NCBI GenBank assembly: GCA_951329385.1 | Contig: OX589590.1 | Location: 4,053,750-4,117,749 of the forward strand | DNA from: Polia nebulosa | Taxonomy: Eukaryota; Arthropoda; Insecta; Lepidoptera; Noctuidae | Direction: 5' to 3' | DNA length: 64,000 nucleotides | Part shown: positions 18,272 through 31,900 of the stretch, one piece after another | Position numbering within the stretch: position 1 is the stretch's first letter | How the letters are laid out: each line of letters starts with the position of its first letter | The notes under the pieces: model-generated | What the model was told of the DNA's origin: nothing | Seen by the model: only the letters and a program-made list of their open reading frames with translations | Databases searched by the model: none | Program-made: the position numbers and the translations under genes

Positions 18272-19642
18272 ATGGGTCGTGCGTTATCTCTTGATATGAA
18301 GACTGTCATTTTTAAGGTGGCTGAATATTTTAAGAAAAGAAAAGCAGACAAAGAAAGCTTTGAATTTAAAAATGATGTGAATATTGCCAAAATCGTTGCG
18401 GAGGCTACGGGGTACAGCAAAAGAACCGTGCATAATGTGATTTCTGCGGATTATTTATCAATTGAAAATTCAAATCAATTAAAATTTCAATCGCCAAAAA
18501 AACCAAAAGTTCTAAAGAAAAAACACGATGTGGATGATTTTGACCTTGGAGTTATCAGAAGAAAAATTCATCAGTTTTACGAAGTTGAAAAAAAAATACC
18601 AAGTGTCCGTAAGTTACTATCAAGTTTGAGACAGGATGGCATATTGAATTGTGGACGGGAATATTTAAGACAGCTTTTACACAAAATGGGCTACCGTTTC
18701 AAAAAATGCAAATCAAAGAGACATCTCCTTATAGAGCAGCCTAATATTACAGTGTGGCGGAAAAAATATCTTACACAAATCAGAAATTACAGAACGCAAA
18801 ACCGCAACATATATTTTCTTGATGAAACATACATCAACGCCAGTCACCATGCCAGCAAATGTTGGCAATCATCGTCAGAACCCGGAATTCATGCTGATAT
18901 TGGGAAAGGACGGCGATTGGTAATTCTCCACGCTGGGTGTCGAAATGGCTTAGTGGATGATGCATTGACTATATTCAAGTCAGATGCTAGAACCGGTGAC
19001 TATCATGGAGATATGAGCGGACCTACTTTTTATAAGTGGGTAGATGAAAAGTTAAAAGATAAGTTGCTGCCGAATTCTGTGGTTGTAATGGACAACGCGT
19101 CTTACCACAGCGTTCAGGTTGAGAAGAAACCAACTATATCAAGCCTCAAAAGTGAAATGCAGAATTGGTTGCTACGCCATAATGTAGAATTTTCAGGAAC
19201 CATGATAAAGGTTCAACTGCTACTTCTTATCAAAAATACACAAAAAGAACCCGTGTATAGAATTGACGAACTCCTGAAAGCCAGTGGACACACTGTTCTG
19301 GGTTTACCTCCGTATCATCCAGATTTAAATCCAATTGAGTTGGTCTGGGCTGATATTAAAAACAACATAGCCCAAAACTATATTAATTCTTCTCTAGACG
19401 AAAAGATAATCTTACTGGATAAATTGTTTTCGGAATTCACGGCGGAGAAATGGCAGAGATGCGACGATCATGTCCAGAAAAATGAAAATGATTACTGGAG
19501 TCGCGATAGTAGGTTCGATAATGTTATCGATTCATTCATAATAAATTTGCAAGACTCTGATTCAAGTTCCGGTGGCGAAGTGGAAGATGAAGATGATGAC
19601 GAAATGGACGATGAAGTTGAAACAGAATCTATGTCAGAATAA
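18272..19642 (+). CDS. IS630/Tc1/mariner-group transposase, intact, 456 aa
   Basis: A cut-and-paste transposase of the surrounding TA-flanked element. The N-terminal helix-turn-helix (about residues 30-55) has VAEATGYSKRTVHNVIS. The catalytic core shows YFLDETYIN (first Asp), VVVMDNASYHS (second Asp) and HPDLNPIELVW (Glu). By my count 81 residues separate the second Asp from the Glu, against 34-41 in classical Tc1 and mariner. The long insert contains WLLRHNVEF and a segment ending GHTVLGLPPY. The spacing recalls the described DD82E ('Sailor') group. The tail is strongly acidic. No stop or frameshift is present. Confidence 0.88.
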   Translation: MGRALSLDMKTVIFKVAEYFKKRKADKESFEFKNDVNIAKIVAEATGYSKRTVHNVISADYLSIENSNQLKFQSPKKPKVLKKKHDVDDFDLGVIRRKIHQFYEVEKKIPSVRKLLSSLRQDGILNCGREYLRQLLHKMGYRFKKCKSKRHLLIEQPNITVWRKKYLTQIRNYRTQNRNIYFLDETYINASHHASKCWQSSSEPGIHADIGKGRRLVILHAGCRNGLVDDALTIFKSDARTGDYHGDMSGPTFYKWVDEKLKDKLLPNSVVVMDNASYHSVQVEKKPTISSLKSEMQNWLLRHNVEFSGTMIKVQLLLLIKNTQKEPVYRIDELLKASGHTVLGLPPYHPDLNPIELVWADIKNNIAQNYINSSLDEKIILLDKLFSEFTAEKWQRCDDHVQKNENDYWSRDSRFDNVIDSFIINLQDSDSSSGGEVEDEDDDEMDDEVETESMSE

Positions 19643-19984
19643 CTTTCTTTAGAATATATAATTGTTTGTAAATATAAAAAATGTTCAATAAAACAAGTCC
19701 TGCTTTGAATTATAAGTTTAGTTCTTATTTATCACCAGTATATTTTTAATAAAATATGAGTATATTTGGGTTAAATTTTAATCAAATAAGTAAGTATAAA
19801 TATTACAGATAGATAGCCTCCGCCCCGCCACAAGTCTTGCCTTAGAAATGCAAACTGATATCGTAAGATCTGTCCGACATGTATCGATCTCATGTGAACT
19901 CATGCACTTTTTTCTTCGCCTCCCACCTCGCCGCGCATACCTCAGGAAGTGCACAGCACTAATGGCCACACTTATATATTAAGT

Positions 19985-20215
19985 GGGGTATCAAAATAAA
20001 GGGTTCGAGGAGGCGAATCCAAAACTAAAACTCACTAAAATGTAGAAAATAAAAAAAGTGAATATTTTCAAAAAAACCGACTGTAAAAAACAACTAAAAA
20101 GTTCCAAACAAGTCACATTCCAAGCAGTCTGATGCAGTTGGTGGCATGAAATCAATAATTGAACTAAAATAACTGTCACCAACTGCATCAGACTGCTTGG
20201 AAAGTATTTTTTTTT
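19985..20215. repeat. foldback repeat (GGGGTATCAAAATAAAGGG family)
   Basis: Starts GGGGTATCAAAATAAAGGG and contains inverted CAAGCAGTCTGATGCAGTTG and CAACTGCATCAGACTGCTTG separated by about 50 bp. A diverged relative is at 52970-53180. Confidence 0.55.
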
Positions 20216-20502
20216 TATTCGAGCTATTTTGAAGAATTCTATATTGTTTGAAAATCTACTAACTAACTAAAAGGACCTTACATATTAAATATACAATTAT
20301 ATTATAACTATATCTACACTAAAACCAAAAATATTAACTTAAGTGCCATATTCACGATCCATCCTAGCTGTACGTCCGCTCAAGGCCGCGGCGCTGGATA
20401 TAGCATACACACTATCGGGCGCGCATCTAGCGAGCTAGATGTAATCGAACGAACGTGTTTTATTAATTTAAAATTTCACCTGTTTTATCAAAACGCAAAA
20501 AA

Positions 20503-20700
20503 ATGGGAGTTCTTCTGATGTTGTCAGCAGCAGCAGAAGAGAGCGGAAAAAATAGGAAAAGATATTGGAAAAAAAAATATCCTAAACGTGCAGAGTATAG
20601 TCAAATGAATAAAATCTTGAATGATTTGAATGTGGTAGATTTTCATACTTATCTACACACAACACAAGCGACACATACAAGTTCTAAATGCCAAATATGC
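20503..20700 (+). pseudogene. possible PIF/Harbinger transposase N-terminal fragment
   Basis: After the ATG, a run of small residues, KNRKRYWKKKYPKR and then LNDLNVVDFHTYL recall the N-terminus of insect Harbinger-derived transposases. The remaining open frame runs into unrelated sequence and a Helitron-like insertion. No catalytic motif is present. The call is tentative. Confidence 0.3.
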
Positions 20701-20848
20701 TGTACAGCAAGTTTATTGCCGACCAAGCACGCACGACGCAATACCGCTCTGACGTACGTGCGTGTTATTCACTGTCTATCTGCACGACGTTCGCGATGGT
20801 GGGGGCGCTCGCTGGACGTAAAATTGGTCGTGCAAATCCAGCAAACAA

Positions 20849-21036
20849 TCCTACTTCCTACTAATATTATAAATGTGAAAGTTTGTGAGTGTGTATGTTT
20901 GTTACTTCTTCACGCTCAAGCGGCTGGACCGATTTGAATGAAATTTAGTATGTAGATAGCTTATAGCCTGGATTAACATGTAGGCCTGATACCTTTTATT
21001 CCGGGCTAGGCGGGTAAAACCGCGGGGCGCAGCTAG
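20849..21036 (+). mobile_element. short Helitron-like element
   Basis: Begins TC after an A, with ACTAATATTATAAATGTG, and ends ACCGCGGGGCGCAGCTAG followed by T. A short GC hairpin precedes the terminal CTAG, as expected for Helitron 3' ends. Non-autonomous. Confidence 0.65.
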
Positions 21037-21039
21037 TAG

Positions 21040-22837
21040 AATTATAATCATTAAAATCATCAATACATCTCTCTCAGTTAGAATTGATTTCAAATGTAAG
21101 TATTTAATGTAATCATGACATGTAGTACATGACATCAACAAAAACAAAGTACGTTCAGGCGTCGATGTACTCTTCCACGTCGCTGTCATCTGGAAATGTG
21201 ACCAGAAGTGGCCTGAAGACTGGCAGCATTGCCACGTTGAATGGCATTCTAATTCTTTGGGCAAAGAACGAGTCAGCCCTCTGGTCATGTAAAGTGTCGA
21301 TCAGTCAGCGAGAAATATCCTTAAAAAGGAGACGCGCACTCGGACCCCGTGACCTGAGCGTTTCAACCCCAAACGGCTCAAAAATGTAATTCCCAAAAAG
21401 GTTACAGTATTTTCGCCGCTGGAGGACCTCAACTGCTGCAGTGGCAGCGCACAGCCCGCCGTTGGAACATGAGATGGCGCAAGGGTGTCGGCACAGGTTG
21501 CGTCCCACACCAAAGGCCTACCCACATTCCACGGCACCAACGTCATAGGTCTCTTCCCATCGTCACGCTCACACGACTAAAATCAGAAAGCGCCCTCTAT
21601 CGCGACGATGCGTTATGGTTTGGCAAACAAATGAACGTGACGATCGCGAAATCGCAGACTGAACACTTTGTATTACTTTGTATTAGAACGACGCGTGACG
21701 CCTCACGGATCACAGACGCTATGCAAAGCAATTTTCTTTTGTTAATTTGATTTGAGTATTGGCACAGATAATATAATACTAGCGTAGTAAATAAATCAGA
21801 GACTTTGTAAAAATTGCGAGTTACCTTTAAGGTACCTAGTGGTTGGCTACGGTTTATTTTTGTGAATACGTGTGCGGTCGCGAATTGTATCGCGGATTTG
21901 AATAGTTGTGTGTTGATCGGATTTTATTAGTGGCGGAACCAAAAAAAGTCGATTTATTAATGCATCACTATACATTTTTTTTAATGGCAATATTGGCCAT
22001 TTTCCAGCCACACAGTTGCTAGTGATGTTTGCAATGAAATATCGACAGTTAATTAAATTGGTATCCAGAGTTTTTTTATTAGAAAAATGAAAGTAATTTA
22101 TAGCACTTCTCATTAAGATATGGGTTTAAGTAGACTGAATAAATAAGAGAAGTTAATAAAATTTAAAGGATGTACTTAACACCAATAACCATTCCAATTT
22201 TCTGTATTATAATTATCGCAGAATTTTAAGTTTTCTTTGTAGGTCAAAAATAAAAGTAATAAATTTTATTCCCTACGCTTACAAAGAGGCATATATTTAT
22301 TGTATAGTATTTTTGGACATGTAACGTGAGGGCTATATCGAGAAACCTGGGGAGAAGAATTTCTGAAACGACTTGGAGGAGACCTTTGCCCAGCAATAGA
22401 ATTGTAATTAAAATAAGAAAAAAAAAAGACAATTTTTTTTTTGGTTGCCATTTATAAATTACACTTCTCAAATCGACTTCTTTCGACAACGATTAGTCCG
22501 TGTCCTCCTCTCTCTTATCGATATAAATTTTGTGACATCACTAAGTTCTCAGTACATTTTGACATTCTGGAATTTTGGTGGTCTCGTCGAGATAGAGTAT
22601 GTGGGAAAAATCATTGTTTGTTAGTAATTAGGCAGGTGTTATTTATCGCGGATAATGTTCTAATATGTTAGTCATTATTGATTTAATATCAAGTTGTAGT
22701 TTGTCTGCATTCACTCGGTGTTCGTCTGTTGAGCGTGCCATTCATAGATTTCTCAGATAGATCTGTGCACAGAGAGGAAGATGACGGTTTTCATCTACAA
22801 TAGTGATATTATTTCCGCATAATTGTGTTTATTATTC
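21040..22837. other. upstream region of the PLC gene, no gene seen
   Basis: No credible exon. At 22318-22400 there is a LINE C-terminal scrap (ACTTGGAGGAGACCTTTGCCC), typical of lepidopteran RTE-type elements. The PLC promoter and 5'UTR should lie near 22700-22837, without an obvious TATA box. Confidence 0.45.
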
Positions 22838-22936
22838 ATGATGACTACAATTACGAGATCTGCTAGAGTCAGTTTGAAGCCGATTGAAGTGCCGAAGGCT
22901 TTACAGGAGGGAGAGAAGTTCATCAAGTGGGATGAG
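22838..22936 (+). CDS. Plc21C: PLC-beta exon 1
   Basis: Two adjacent ATGs (22838, 22841) start a 33-codon exon ending EGEKFIKWDE at donor GAG|GTATTT. VSLKPIEVPKALQEGEKF corresponds to the first PH strand of PLC-beta. Which ATG is used is undecided. Confidence 0.85.
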
Positions 22937-25900
22937 GTATTTTTTAATTTGATATATTTTATTTGGATTTTAAACTTTTGCTTTTCTGGTACCTACATTT
23001 AATTTCACAAGTTTGCCCACTTATGTACCCATGTAGGTAAATAAGTACCCCTGTAAAATTATTATTTTAGTAATTTCTCATTAGAATCTTATTTAATTTT
23101 TTCTTTGCATTTTGTAAATAACATTAAGTTTTTAGATAAACTCTATAATGTAACCTTGTGCTTATTTTGTGAATAGTCTCTTTTTATAGTTAAGATTGTA
23201 TTTGATACCAAATTTATCCTTTTGCCAATTTTTTTTCTGATGCTCCAAATTATTAATAACTTCATTTAGAAAACATTATTAAGATAAGATGAAGATGATT
23301 GATTGATAGAAAAGTTAAGTATTTTTTAATGAGGTAGAATATGAATGGAAAATTAAGTAACAATTTAAATTCTCTTATCAGTTTAACTGAACTGAATAGG
23401 TTATAGTTAGTTCTGCTGAAAGACAAAATAATTATCTTATAGTTATGTTAGTTGCCAGGTGCTGTTCTATTCCTGTATTATTTATTGTGATAACCTGATT
23501 GTAAATAAACAAAACAATCTGTCTTATCAATGCACCAAAATTGCATTGTTGCTGCATACTGTGATTCAGTCTGTCAATACAAAATGTGTTGCATAAAGTT
23601 TAACAAAGTTCTGGATATTAAATTAAATACAAGACAGTTTTTTTTCTACCCTAATGTATATTTCTCTACATAGGACTCAGGCACGGGTCTGCCGGTCACC
23701 CTGCGGGTGGACCCCAAGGGGTTCTTCCTGTACTGGACCGACCAGAACATGGAAGTGGAGATGCTGGACATTGCTACTATCAGGGATGTCCGTACTGGAG
23801 GACATGCTAAAGTTCCAAAGGTAAGTCCCATTTCTCCTTATTTCTCACCTCTAATTTTGGGGTGCAACTCCAGTGAAGTTTCCATGAGTTTTTTAAATTA
23901 ATCCTGCATCATCAGAGTAATTAATATACTGAAAAAAATCCAGGTGTTCATTAAAAAAAATATAATTCATTTTATTAGTAATCTACAATGTAGGTGTTAC
24001 TAACTGTTATAGTGATTCCACAAAATAACATAACATTTTTTAAATGTGCAACATGCAAAAAGCAGTGCATGTTTTCACTAAAAGTATAATTGAATGGAAT
24101 AGTTCTTTGTCCTACAATAACACTATAGTGACTTTTATTATTATATACACATGCGTTTGAACCACTTGTGGCTATAATGGAAAGAAGGTATCTATAGTTA
24201 AGACTATGTAGGTACTGCTCGCGTGTCGAGTCGTGTCACGCTCACGTGTGAAGGCGTTTCGGCAATGCGATTATTATGCTCCTTGTTGAGTAGTGAAACA
24301 CCTTGCCAGAATCAGTAAATCAAAGTAGAATAAAATACCATGGTCAACTTCATCATCAGATTCATCTGGGCCACGTTTGTTTCGGCTTTTACCACACATG
24401 GTAGCACTCTTAGGGCGTTTCCCACGGCAATCCCCGCGGGGATTGCCGTGGGAAACGCCCTCACGCCCCTATCCCCCTCAGGAGACGCCCTGGGCGTCGG
24501 GAATCGTAGGGTGATGCCCGGCCACCGAAGGCGCGAGCTTGCGGATGGCGAGCAATGGGTAGATCGCCGTCCTAGGTCAAAGGCGCGTTGTGTTTCACGC
24601 GCGTCTCGTAGAGATGTCAGCCAGCAGTAATTGACGGGTCCCGCTAGGGCCAATGCCTGCCAGGGAGGCGATAGTGTTTGAAAAAGTCACCGCGGCCCTG
24701 CAATGCAAAAGGCAATCGAAGGAACACGCGCGGGTTTTAGTCAGTAAGAGTCTGACACGCCCTTCCGCTCCTCCCAGATAGGGAGAAATCATCTGATTAT
24801 CTTCCACTTTAAGGCCGTCAGAATGGAAAAAAAATATCAAAAACGGCCGTTTCTGACACTTTTGCCTTTGGATACGAAACATTCTGAGACCTGTTTTAAC
24901 AACTTAAAAATACTTTATCCTATTTGTAACAAACGCGACGTTGGATTCTTTCAACCTTAGACCGTATCATCAGTTTGGTCACATTTATGTCAAAATTCCC
25001 TTTAGCACTGCAAAAAGCCTTTGGCACTGACTACCAGTGCTTTTTCTTTCTCATGGATGTTTTCATTCGCTGAAGATCACGTCAAGCCTGCAAGACCTTC
25101 GTTTAGTTATTCTACAATAGACGCTATGACGTCCTTATCGCAGCTTGAGGCCTCTCAGGAACCAGAAATTGTCCAAAAGTAGCCTCTTATCGTTTACTTG
25201 CATGTTACTAAACTTAGGTTACATGAGCACCGCATCTGTGCGCTTGTAGCCGAATATCATTCAATCAGTTGAATGAAAGAAATATAGAACAAAAAAGTTA
25301 CGCGTTCCAAAAATCCGGATTCAAGATAAAATTAGAATTGCACGTGCACGCCAATTTTTGCCATTCTTTTTTCCGGTCTTCAAAAGTTTAAACCAACCGC
25401 TAGTTTTCGTTAACAGGTCAAATGATATACTGCTGTGCAGCTTCTTCAAACAAAACTTGGCTCTCGAAACGTAAAATTAAATTGCTTATTATTCGTGACG
25501 TGCTCTTTGCTAAGCTCTATCAAGCAAATCGGATCCTGGCAGAATGCCGGAAAACCTCAGGACAAAGAAGATGAAGAAGGCTGAACAGAATTCATTTTCC
25601 TAGTTAACCTGGACCAGTGTGCTGGACGTATGCCAGGCGGACCCAATTTGTGATTAAAACTTCCAATTTAGTAGAAGTTTGGCACGTTTAGTAGTTCTGC
25701 TTCATGCGGCAACATCTTCGGTAGGTTCTTGAGCTAGGCGCTTCTGAGGATCGAGTGTACGCTTAAGCAATATTGATGACCTAAGTGTTGGTTGGCTATC
25801 GAAATAACAAAATAAATGTAACACACAACTGCCTTAATTTTAGGCGGGGTTCATATCGCTTCGATATCTTGCGTCGTTTGCAGTGGTCCACAAACTTGGC

Positions 25901-28900
25901 AATGCTCACAGTACCTACTCAGATTTCGAGTTCTACTTCTGTCCGATTTAAATATGAAAGTGGAGACAGCCTGCGGCCGTCTAGCAATTAACAAAAATAA
26001 TTGCAGACTGACAACTTTGTCAAATGTCGTAATTATATTCACGTTAAGTTATGCTTATTTCATTCAAATTAAAAAATAACACTGTATTTTTCGAGCCATT
26101 TTTCTGCCACGAGCTCCAGCCAGACGTTGCGAAAGGTAGAACCTAATGAATTTTTAAATAATTCCGGTATTGATCACCGCTAAAAATAAGTACCAACCGA
26201 CACGCGACCCTCTATTTGGTCAAATGGCTAGCTTCTTCACATATTTTCAGCATTTATAATAAAAATTGCTGAACTTTCAGAAAGTATAGATTTTTAAAAG
26301 TGCCGAAGCTTGACGTTCCTGTATGTAAGTATCGCTGGTGGAGATTTAACGTCGTCATCAACGTCCGTTTTATGCCGTAGTCCGCAAAGTAATCTCTTTT
26401 TAGTATCACCTCGTCTGGCCAGTGTCAACTTTGACGTAGGTACCTAATTTAGGCGATCAAAACAGCCGTACTTACCTGCCTCAGGACTAGAACTCTCCTT
26501 GTGGTCTATAGATACCCATTCTCCTACTATATGTATAGGAAGATACAGTCATGGACACGCATTGTCCTGTATGTACATATTTAAGGCAATTCAAGTGATC
26601 AAAACAGAAACCTTTAAATGTACAATGCGAGGAAAGTAAAACTAAACTCGGAACACCTACGTTATTTGAACAATGAAGTGGTTCTAACTTTAGCTTTCAA
26701 ATGCACACAATATACCTAATACATTACTTAATTGATTAATAAAGTGGTCATCCGCTAAGCTGTTGACATAAATATTGTCAGGCAGGTTATTCATTAAGAC
26801 GTTTCATGTTATGAAACCATAAAGTGTCGATATTGTGTACATGTTACGGTGTGGCTTGCGATGTGGTGCCGTGACGGGACATTAAAATTATAGGGCGCGG
26901 TAACTTGTAATTTAACTAACACTAACGCTGCCCCACGAGTCTTCCTTCACGAAATAACTACCCTTCTGTACAAGACGTCAGTTGACTAATAACAGACTAC
27001 CAAAGCTTTGTTTCGTAAATGGTGTTAAGAGATAGGAAGAGCTATATCTGATAACCAAACTAGCTTCTGCCAGCGGCTTCGCCCACGTCGAATTAGTAGT
27101 TGCCCCACTATCAATTATAGCCTATGTGCTATTCCAGACTATAATCTATCTCTGTGCCAAATTTCGTCCAAATCCGTTCAGCCGTTTTGGTGTGATTAAG
27201 GAAGAAAAGAAGAAAAAAAAAACATTTATTTGACGACAGTCACCGGGCACACAAAGGAAAAAATAAAATAAAAATTGCCAATGAAAACAATACATTGCGT
27301 GTGCCTAACGGCTACGCCAAAAAGGATCATTTCAGCATTTTTGCCATTGCTGTCTGACGTGACGCTAGTCTTCCAATGAACCTTTTGTGACGAGTGACGG
27401 AGCAAATCATTATCAGCCTTTTAATGTCTCCACTGCTGGGGCACAGGCCTCCTCTGTGAGAGGGTGTGGGCCGTAATCCACCACGCGGGCCTAGTGCGGG
27501 TTGGTGGATGTCACATGTCTTCGAATTTTTGGTTCTAGGACATGCTGGTTTCCTCACGATGTTTTCTTTCACCGTTTTGAGAGCAGTGGCGATGAAATAA
27601 TTTACACAAAGTAAAGCGCCTGCCTGGGTTTGAACTCACGACCTACAACTTGTAAGTCGCTGGCCGTTACCACTGGGCCACCACTGCTCACGGAGCAAAT
27701 CGTTTCAAACAAAATAATTTATCTAACTAATTAATAAATTTAAATAATTTTAATAAAAGAAATAAACGTGTAGGTTTTCAAAAATAACGTAACAAACAGC
27801 CATCCGTCCATATTTTCGTATTTATGATATAAGTAGGATCTGGCATTAGATCTGCTCGGTGTGAACTTTGTTATGGCTGCCTGACCTTTGCCAAAGATCG
27901 CTGACATATATCAACTATACCTGCTATCACCTTTGGTATATGGAGGAAGCGTTAAACATTCAGCTTCTAATGTCAACTTAAATGCACGTGGCATGGCCCC
28001 TGACTAATGTAGCTCTGCATGAGCGAGAGGCGCCAGGGCAGCTGCAGACAATCACCTAACTTGCCAGATGAAACTTCTCATTTTGTGTCGGGCAACGTTA
28101 AATGATGCGAGAAGAATATTGGCACGTCACCAGTCTGCTTGCCAAACGGAGTGACTAAGACACGCTTACCGAGTAATAGTAGACAGCCATTTCTACAACT
28201 TTGTTTCCTTGTTGTTGACGACAAACTTCAACACAAATGATTCAGCTATCAGGGGCCCAATTCTGTAAAATAGCTAACTTGTCAATAGTGTGTCGGTAGT
28301 GTGTCAGTGGTGTCTCAATAGAATAGTCATTGACATTTGGTATTCTACAAATTATTTATAGTCATTGACTTGCCACTGTAGTGCTTTTGAAACGCCATAA
28401 TAAGACTATTGTAATACTTGGTAGTCTGGTCTACTATAATATGTCAATATCATTTAGAAATTTTTGCTGTATACCAAATTTGCAACAGTGGCAAAATAAT
28501 GTCTATTGTGTGTCGATAGTGTCTATGGCGTGTTGCTTAACACAAAGTTACAGAATTGGGCCCCAGTTCGCTCGTTATATTTAAAACGGAATTTCAACTG
28601 TATTTACAAAAACTTCGACAAAATTAGAACATTAATATCATTCGCTTATCGCTATTAATTAATTACAGAGTAGCGTTGGTGTTGTGGCCCTATCACATTA
28701 TGTGTAATAGCTTATGTGGTTTATAAGCCATTTTTCAAACTTAATTAATGGTTATTAACATGTAGAAGTAGAACCAGGTGTGTATGTGTTAGCTTGTTAA
28801 TTGACTAAGTACACAGTATTACTCGTATGTGCGAAAGTTATGTTTGTTGCTGAATTCTATCGTTTGAAATTATTGTTCAGTTTATACAGTGGAGAGAGAG

Positions 28901-31900
28901 TTTATTAACGAATTCGCTTATTAATCCTCTTTATCCTTAATTAAGGAGGAAATTATAAAAACGTGAACTTTGTAAGCTGTGGTTTTGGTTAAAGATAGAT
29001 TACCGTAACTTTGTCTAAAACATGATTTCTACTATGACGTCTGTAAAATTGTGAGGCAGGACATAGGTTTGACATAATATATTCAGTCTTAGTTATAAAA
29101 CTCGCTAACCTTATGCCTAGTTTAAATAATAATTAGCGGATTCTAAATTTAAAACCTCTATAGAAATGTTTGAACTAACAACCCGCTAATCAGTGTTTAT
29201 AAACTAATTACATGATTATTTTTTTTATAAATTAGGGTAAGTATATTATGACGTAGTCGGTGGAAGCTCCAGGGTAGCCCGCGAAACTCAAATTCTCTTA
29301 CGTTTTTTGCAATTGGCAGATCAGTGTCAGGTTGAATCTTGGTCAAAATTTGATTCGCGGCCGTAGCAAGTATGTATATTGATGCCATGCCTTGCTATAA
29401 ATAGCATGGCATGGTATCAATTCTGACTGAGATTGATGATTTTAATGATTATAATTCTATAAATACATACTTTCTACGGCCGCGAATCAGATTTTGACCA
29501 AGATACAACCTGATACTGACCTGCAAATTGCAAAAAACGTAAGAAAATTTGAATTTCGCGGGCTACCCTGGAGCATTCACCTTAACAAGATAATTAGTAC
29601 TAGGCCCTGCCGCTTAGCATTTCTTAGGAAAACCTAAAACTGTCATGGAATCAGCGTATAAAACAGTGCTTTCTTGGGTTTGTTTTGAGACTGATGTTGA
29701 GTCGCTTACCGAAAAGTCTTGAAAGACGCAGACACTTTCAAAGATGTATAGGTAATTGTTTATTTGAAACAAACGTCACACCCTCACGTTAACTACATTA
29801 CAGGCACCGCACCGGGGGTGTGCGCTGTAGACATTGCCCATATCAACATTACCTAAGGTGGCCCAAAGCAAACAGTGCTGAAGTAGCGTAGACCGATATT
29901 TTAACTATACGGTAACCGCCACAGAGCAAGGAAACGACTAGAGACTTCATCACCAGTGATATTTTTGTCCACGCAATGTTCACAAGTTTCGGCTGTTATA
30001 GCCAAAAGCAGACTAAGAAATATTCATGCTGTTTTATTATTTGCTTAATAAAATACTTATTAGCTTTATTAGACAAATTTGAAAACAAAAAATCTTCACC
30101 AGCGTCGAAGTTATACAGCTTCAAAGTTGATAGTTAGAAAGAGAACTCCGATATAGACTCTGACGTCAAAGGCTATTATGCCGTATAATACACCGGCCAG
30201 AGTATTTGAGAGCAGTGTGGTGCCCAGTGGTAACGGTCCCGACCTACGAGTTGAACGTCGTAGCACAGATAATATATGTATAATACTAGTCGTATTTTCA
30301 AACCCAGACAGGCGCTTTACTTTATGTAATTTAACATCATCAGCTTTGCTCTTAAAAGGAAAACTTCGTGTCCTAGAACCAAATAATTCAAAGACATGTG
30401 ACATTCACCAACCCGCTATGGGCCCGCGCGGTGGATTGCGGCCCATTCCCTATCCTAGAGAGGAGGTCTGAGTCCCAGCTGTGGGCACAATAAAAGGTTG
30501 ATTTTGCTTATTATAATATGTCATTTGTTTTTCGATCAATTTTAATTCTGTTTTCACTATTAGAAACAATTTCTTTTTACGGTTCTTTACCCGAAGGGTC
30601 CAAACGGAGCCCTATTGCTGTCACTCACGTAGTGTTGCCCAAATGCAAGACCAAGACGAGACTTAGGCCAGTCTTGGTCTTGCGTCAATACACCTGGTCT
30701 TGGTCTTGGTCTTGGTATTGCGCTCTCAGTCTTGGTCTTGGTCTTGGTCTTGCAGCAAGAGTCTCGAAAGTCTTGCAAGTCTTGCAAATACCTATTAGCC
30801 TATTGCTATTTATTGAACACGTTAGTTTAGATTTTAGATTATGATTCGCGCTGTAAGACGTATGTAGTTACAAAATTATAATCATCAAAATCATCAATAC
30901 AACCCTCCAAGTTCATAAAGGTCGAGGAATTACTTTAAAAAAAAGTGACTTTTTAAGGTCGAACTCATTCCTCGACCTGTGAATATCAATTTTCAATCTT
31001 GCTGCTCACATTTTAGTACCTAGGTATATCACTCACTATCTATCATTTACCGATATTAACAATGATTATTTAGAAATCAAAATATTCGCAATTCAATAGA
31101 TGCAATACCTACTTAGTTATTAATTATCATCTCGCCCGACAGCTTTAAACGCTGTAGTGTTCGAATTCGAGCCAGTGTGTGAATGTATTTATACAAGAAA
31201 CTCAGAGCATTCAATTTATACCTACTTACTGCTGAGACATCTTCAAGGTCATTTAATTTTATCCTCCTGTACCAACCCTACCAAAATAGGTAACAATTTT
31301 GTGTGCCTCTGTCCGTACTCTTTGTCGGCGAATGCGGCGCTCAAACAGTGTCAAATGCTGTGATACACTTGTTGCAAACCGCGGCGTCTTTGTCCGTAAA
31401 TTATCAAATAAGTAGGTATATAATACACCGACCGACCAACAGTTTATTCGCAGAACGTCACATTTTCCCAATCAACCCTGAACCTTAATTCTTTAGGAAT
31501 AAAGTTGAAAATCTGTTAAAGAAATTTGACAGATTGTAGTAGCTTGATGTGCTGGCGTCTGTACCATAACATTGGCTGCCGTAGAAACTGTTACTAGACC
31601 TACTCGACTCGCTGTTTGTTTTAAATTATGCTGAATTGAAGAATAATATAAACTTTGAAACATAAGTAGGTACCTACATAATGTTTATATAATTTTGTTG
31701 GCTATAATTTTAAGCACATACCAACCTACGAGTATCTGCACATTAGACATAAACAAGCATAATAAAACTTAACATAACTAACTTAACATAACTTATAACT
31801 AACATAACAACCACAACTCCATAACTAACATAACCCATAACTTATATAACTTTGCTAGAAAGTTATTCTAGGTACATTATATCACGTGGGATGATGGGAA

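Larger units (their letters stand above)
17893..19974 (+). mobile_element. Tc1/mariner-group transposon with long-spaced DDE, MITE-interrupted
   Basis: TA duplicates flank both ends (17891-17892, 19975-19976). The left end TAAGTGTGGCCATTA is followed, after a nested MITE, by GTGCTGTGCACTCCCTGAGG. The right end reversed reads TAAGTGTGGCCATTAGTGCT and on to GCACTTCCTGAGG, an inverted repeat of about 50 bp. It contains one intact transposase. It lies between LARP7 and the PLC gene. Confidence 0.9.

Noticed and set aside
30587..30787. Lys-Thr repeat open frame
   Set aside because: It is a reading of the GGTCTTG subterminal array of the non-autonomous hAT, not a protein.
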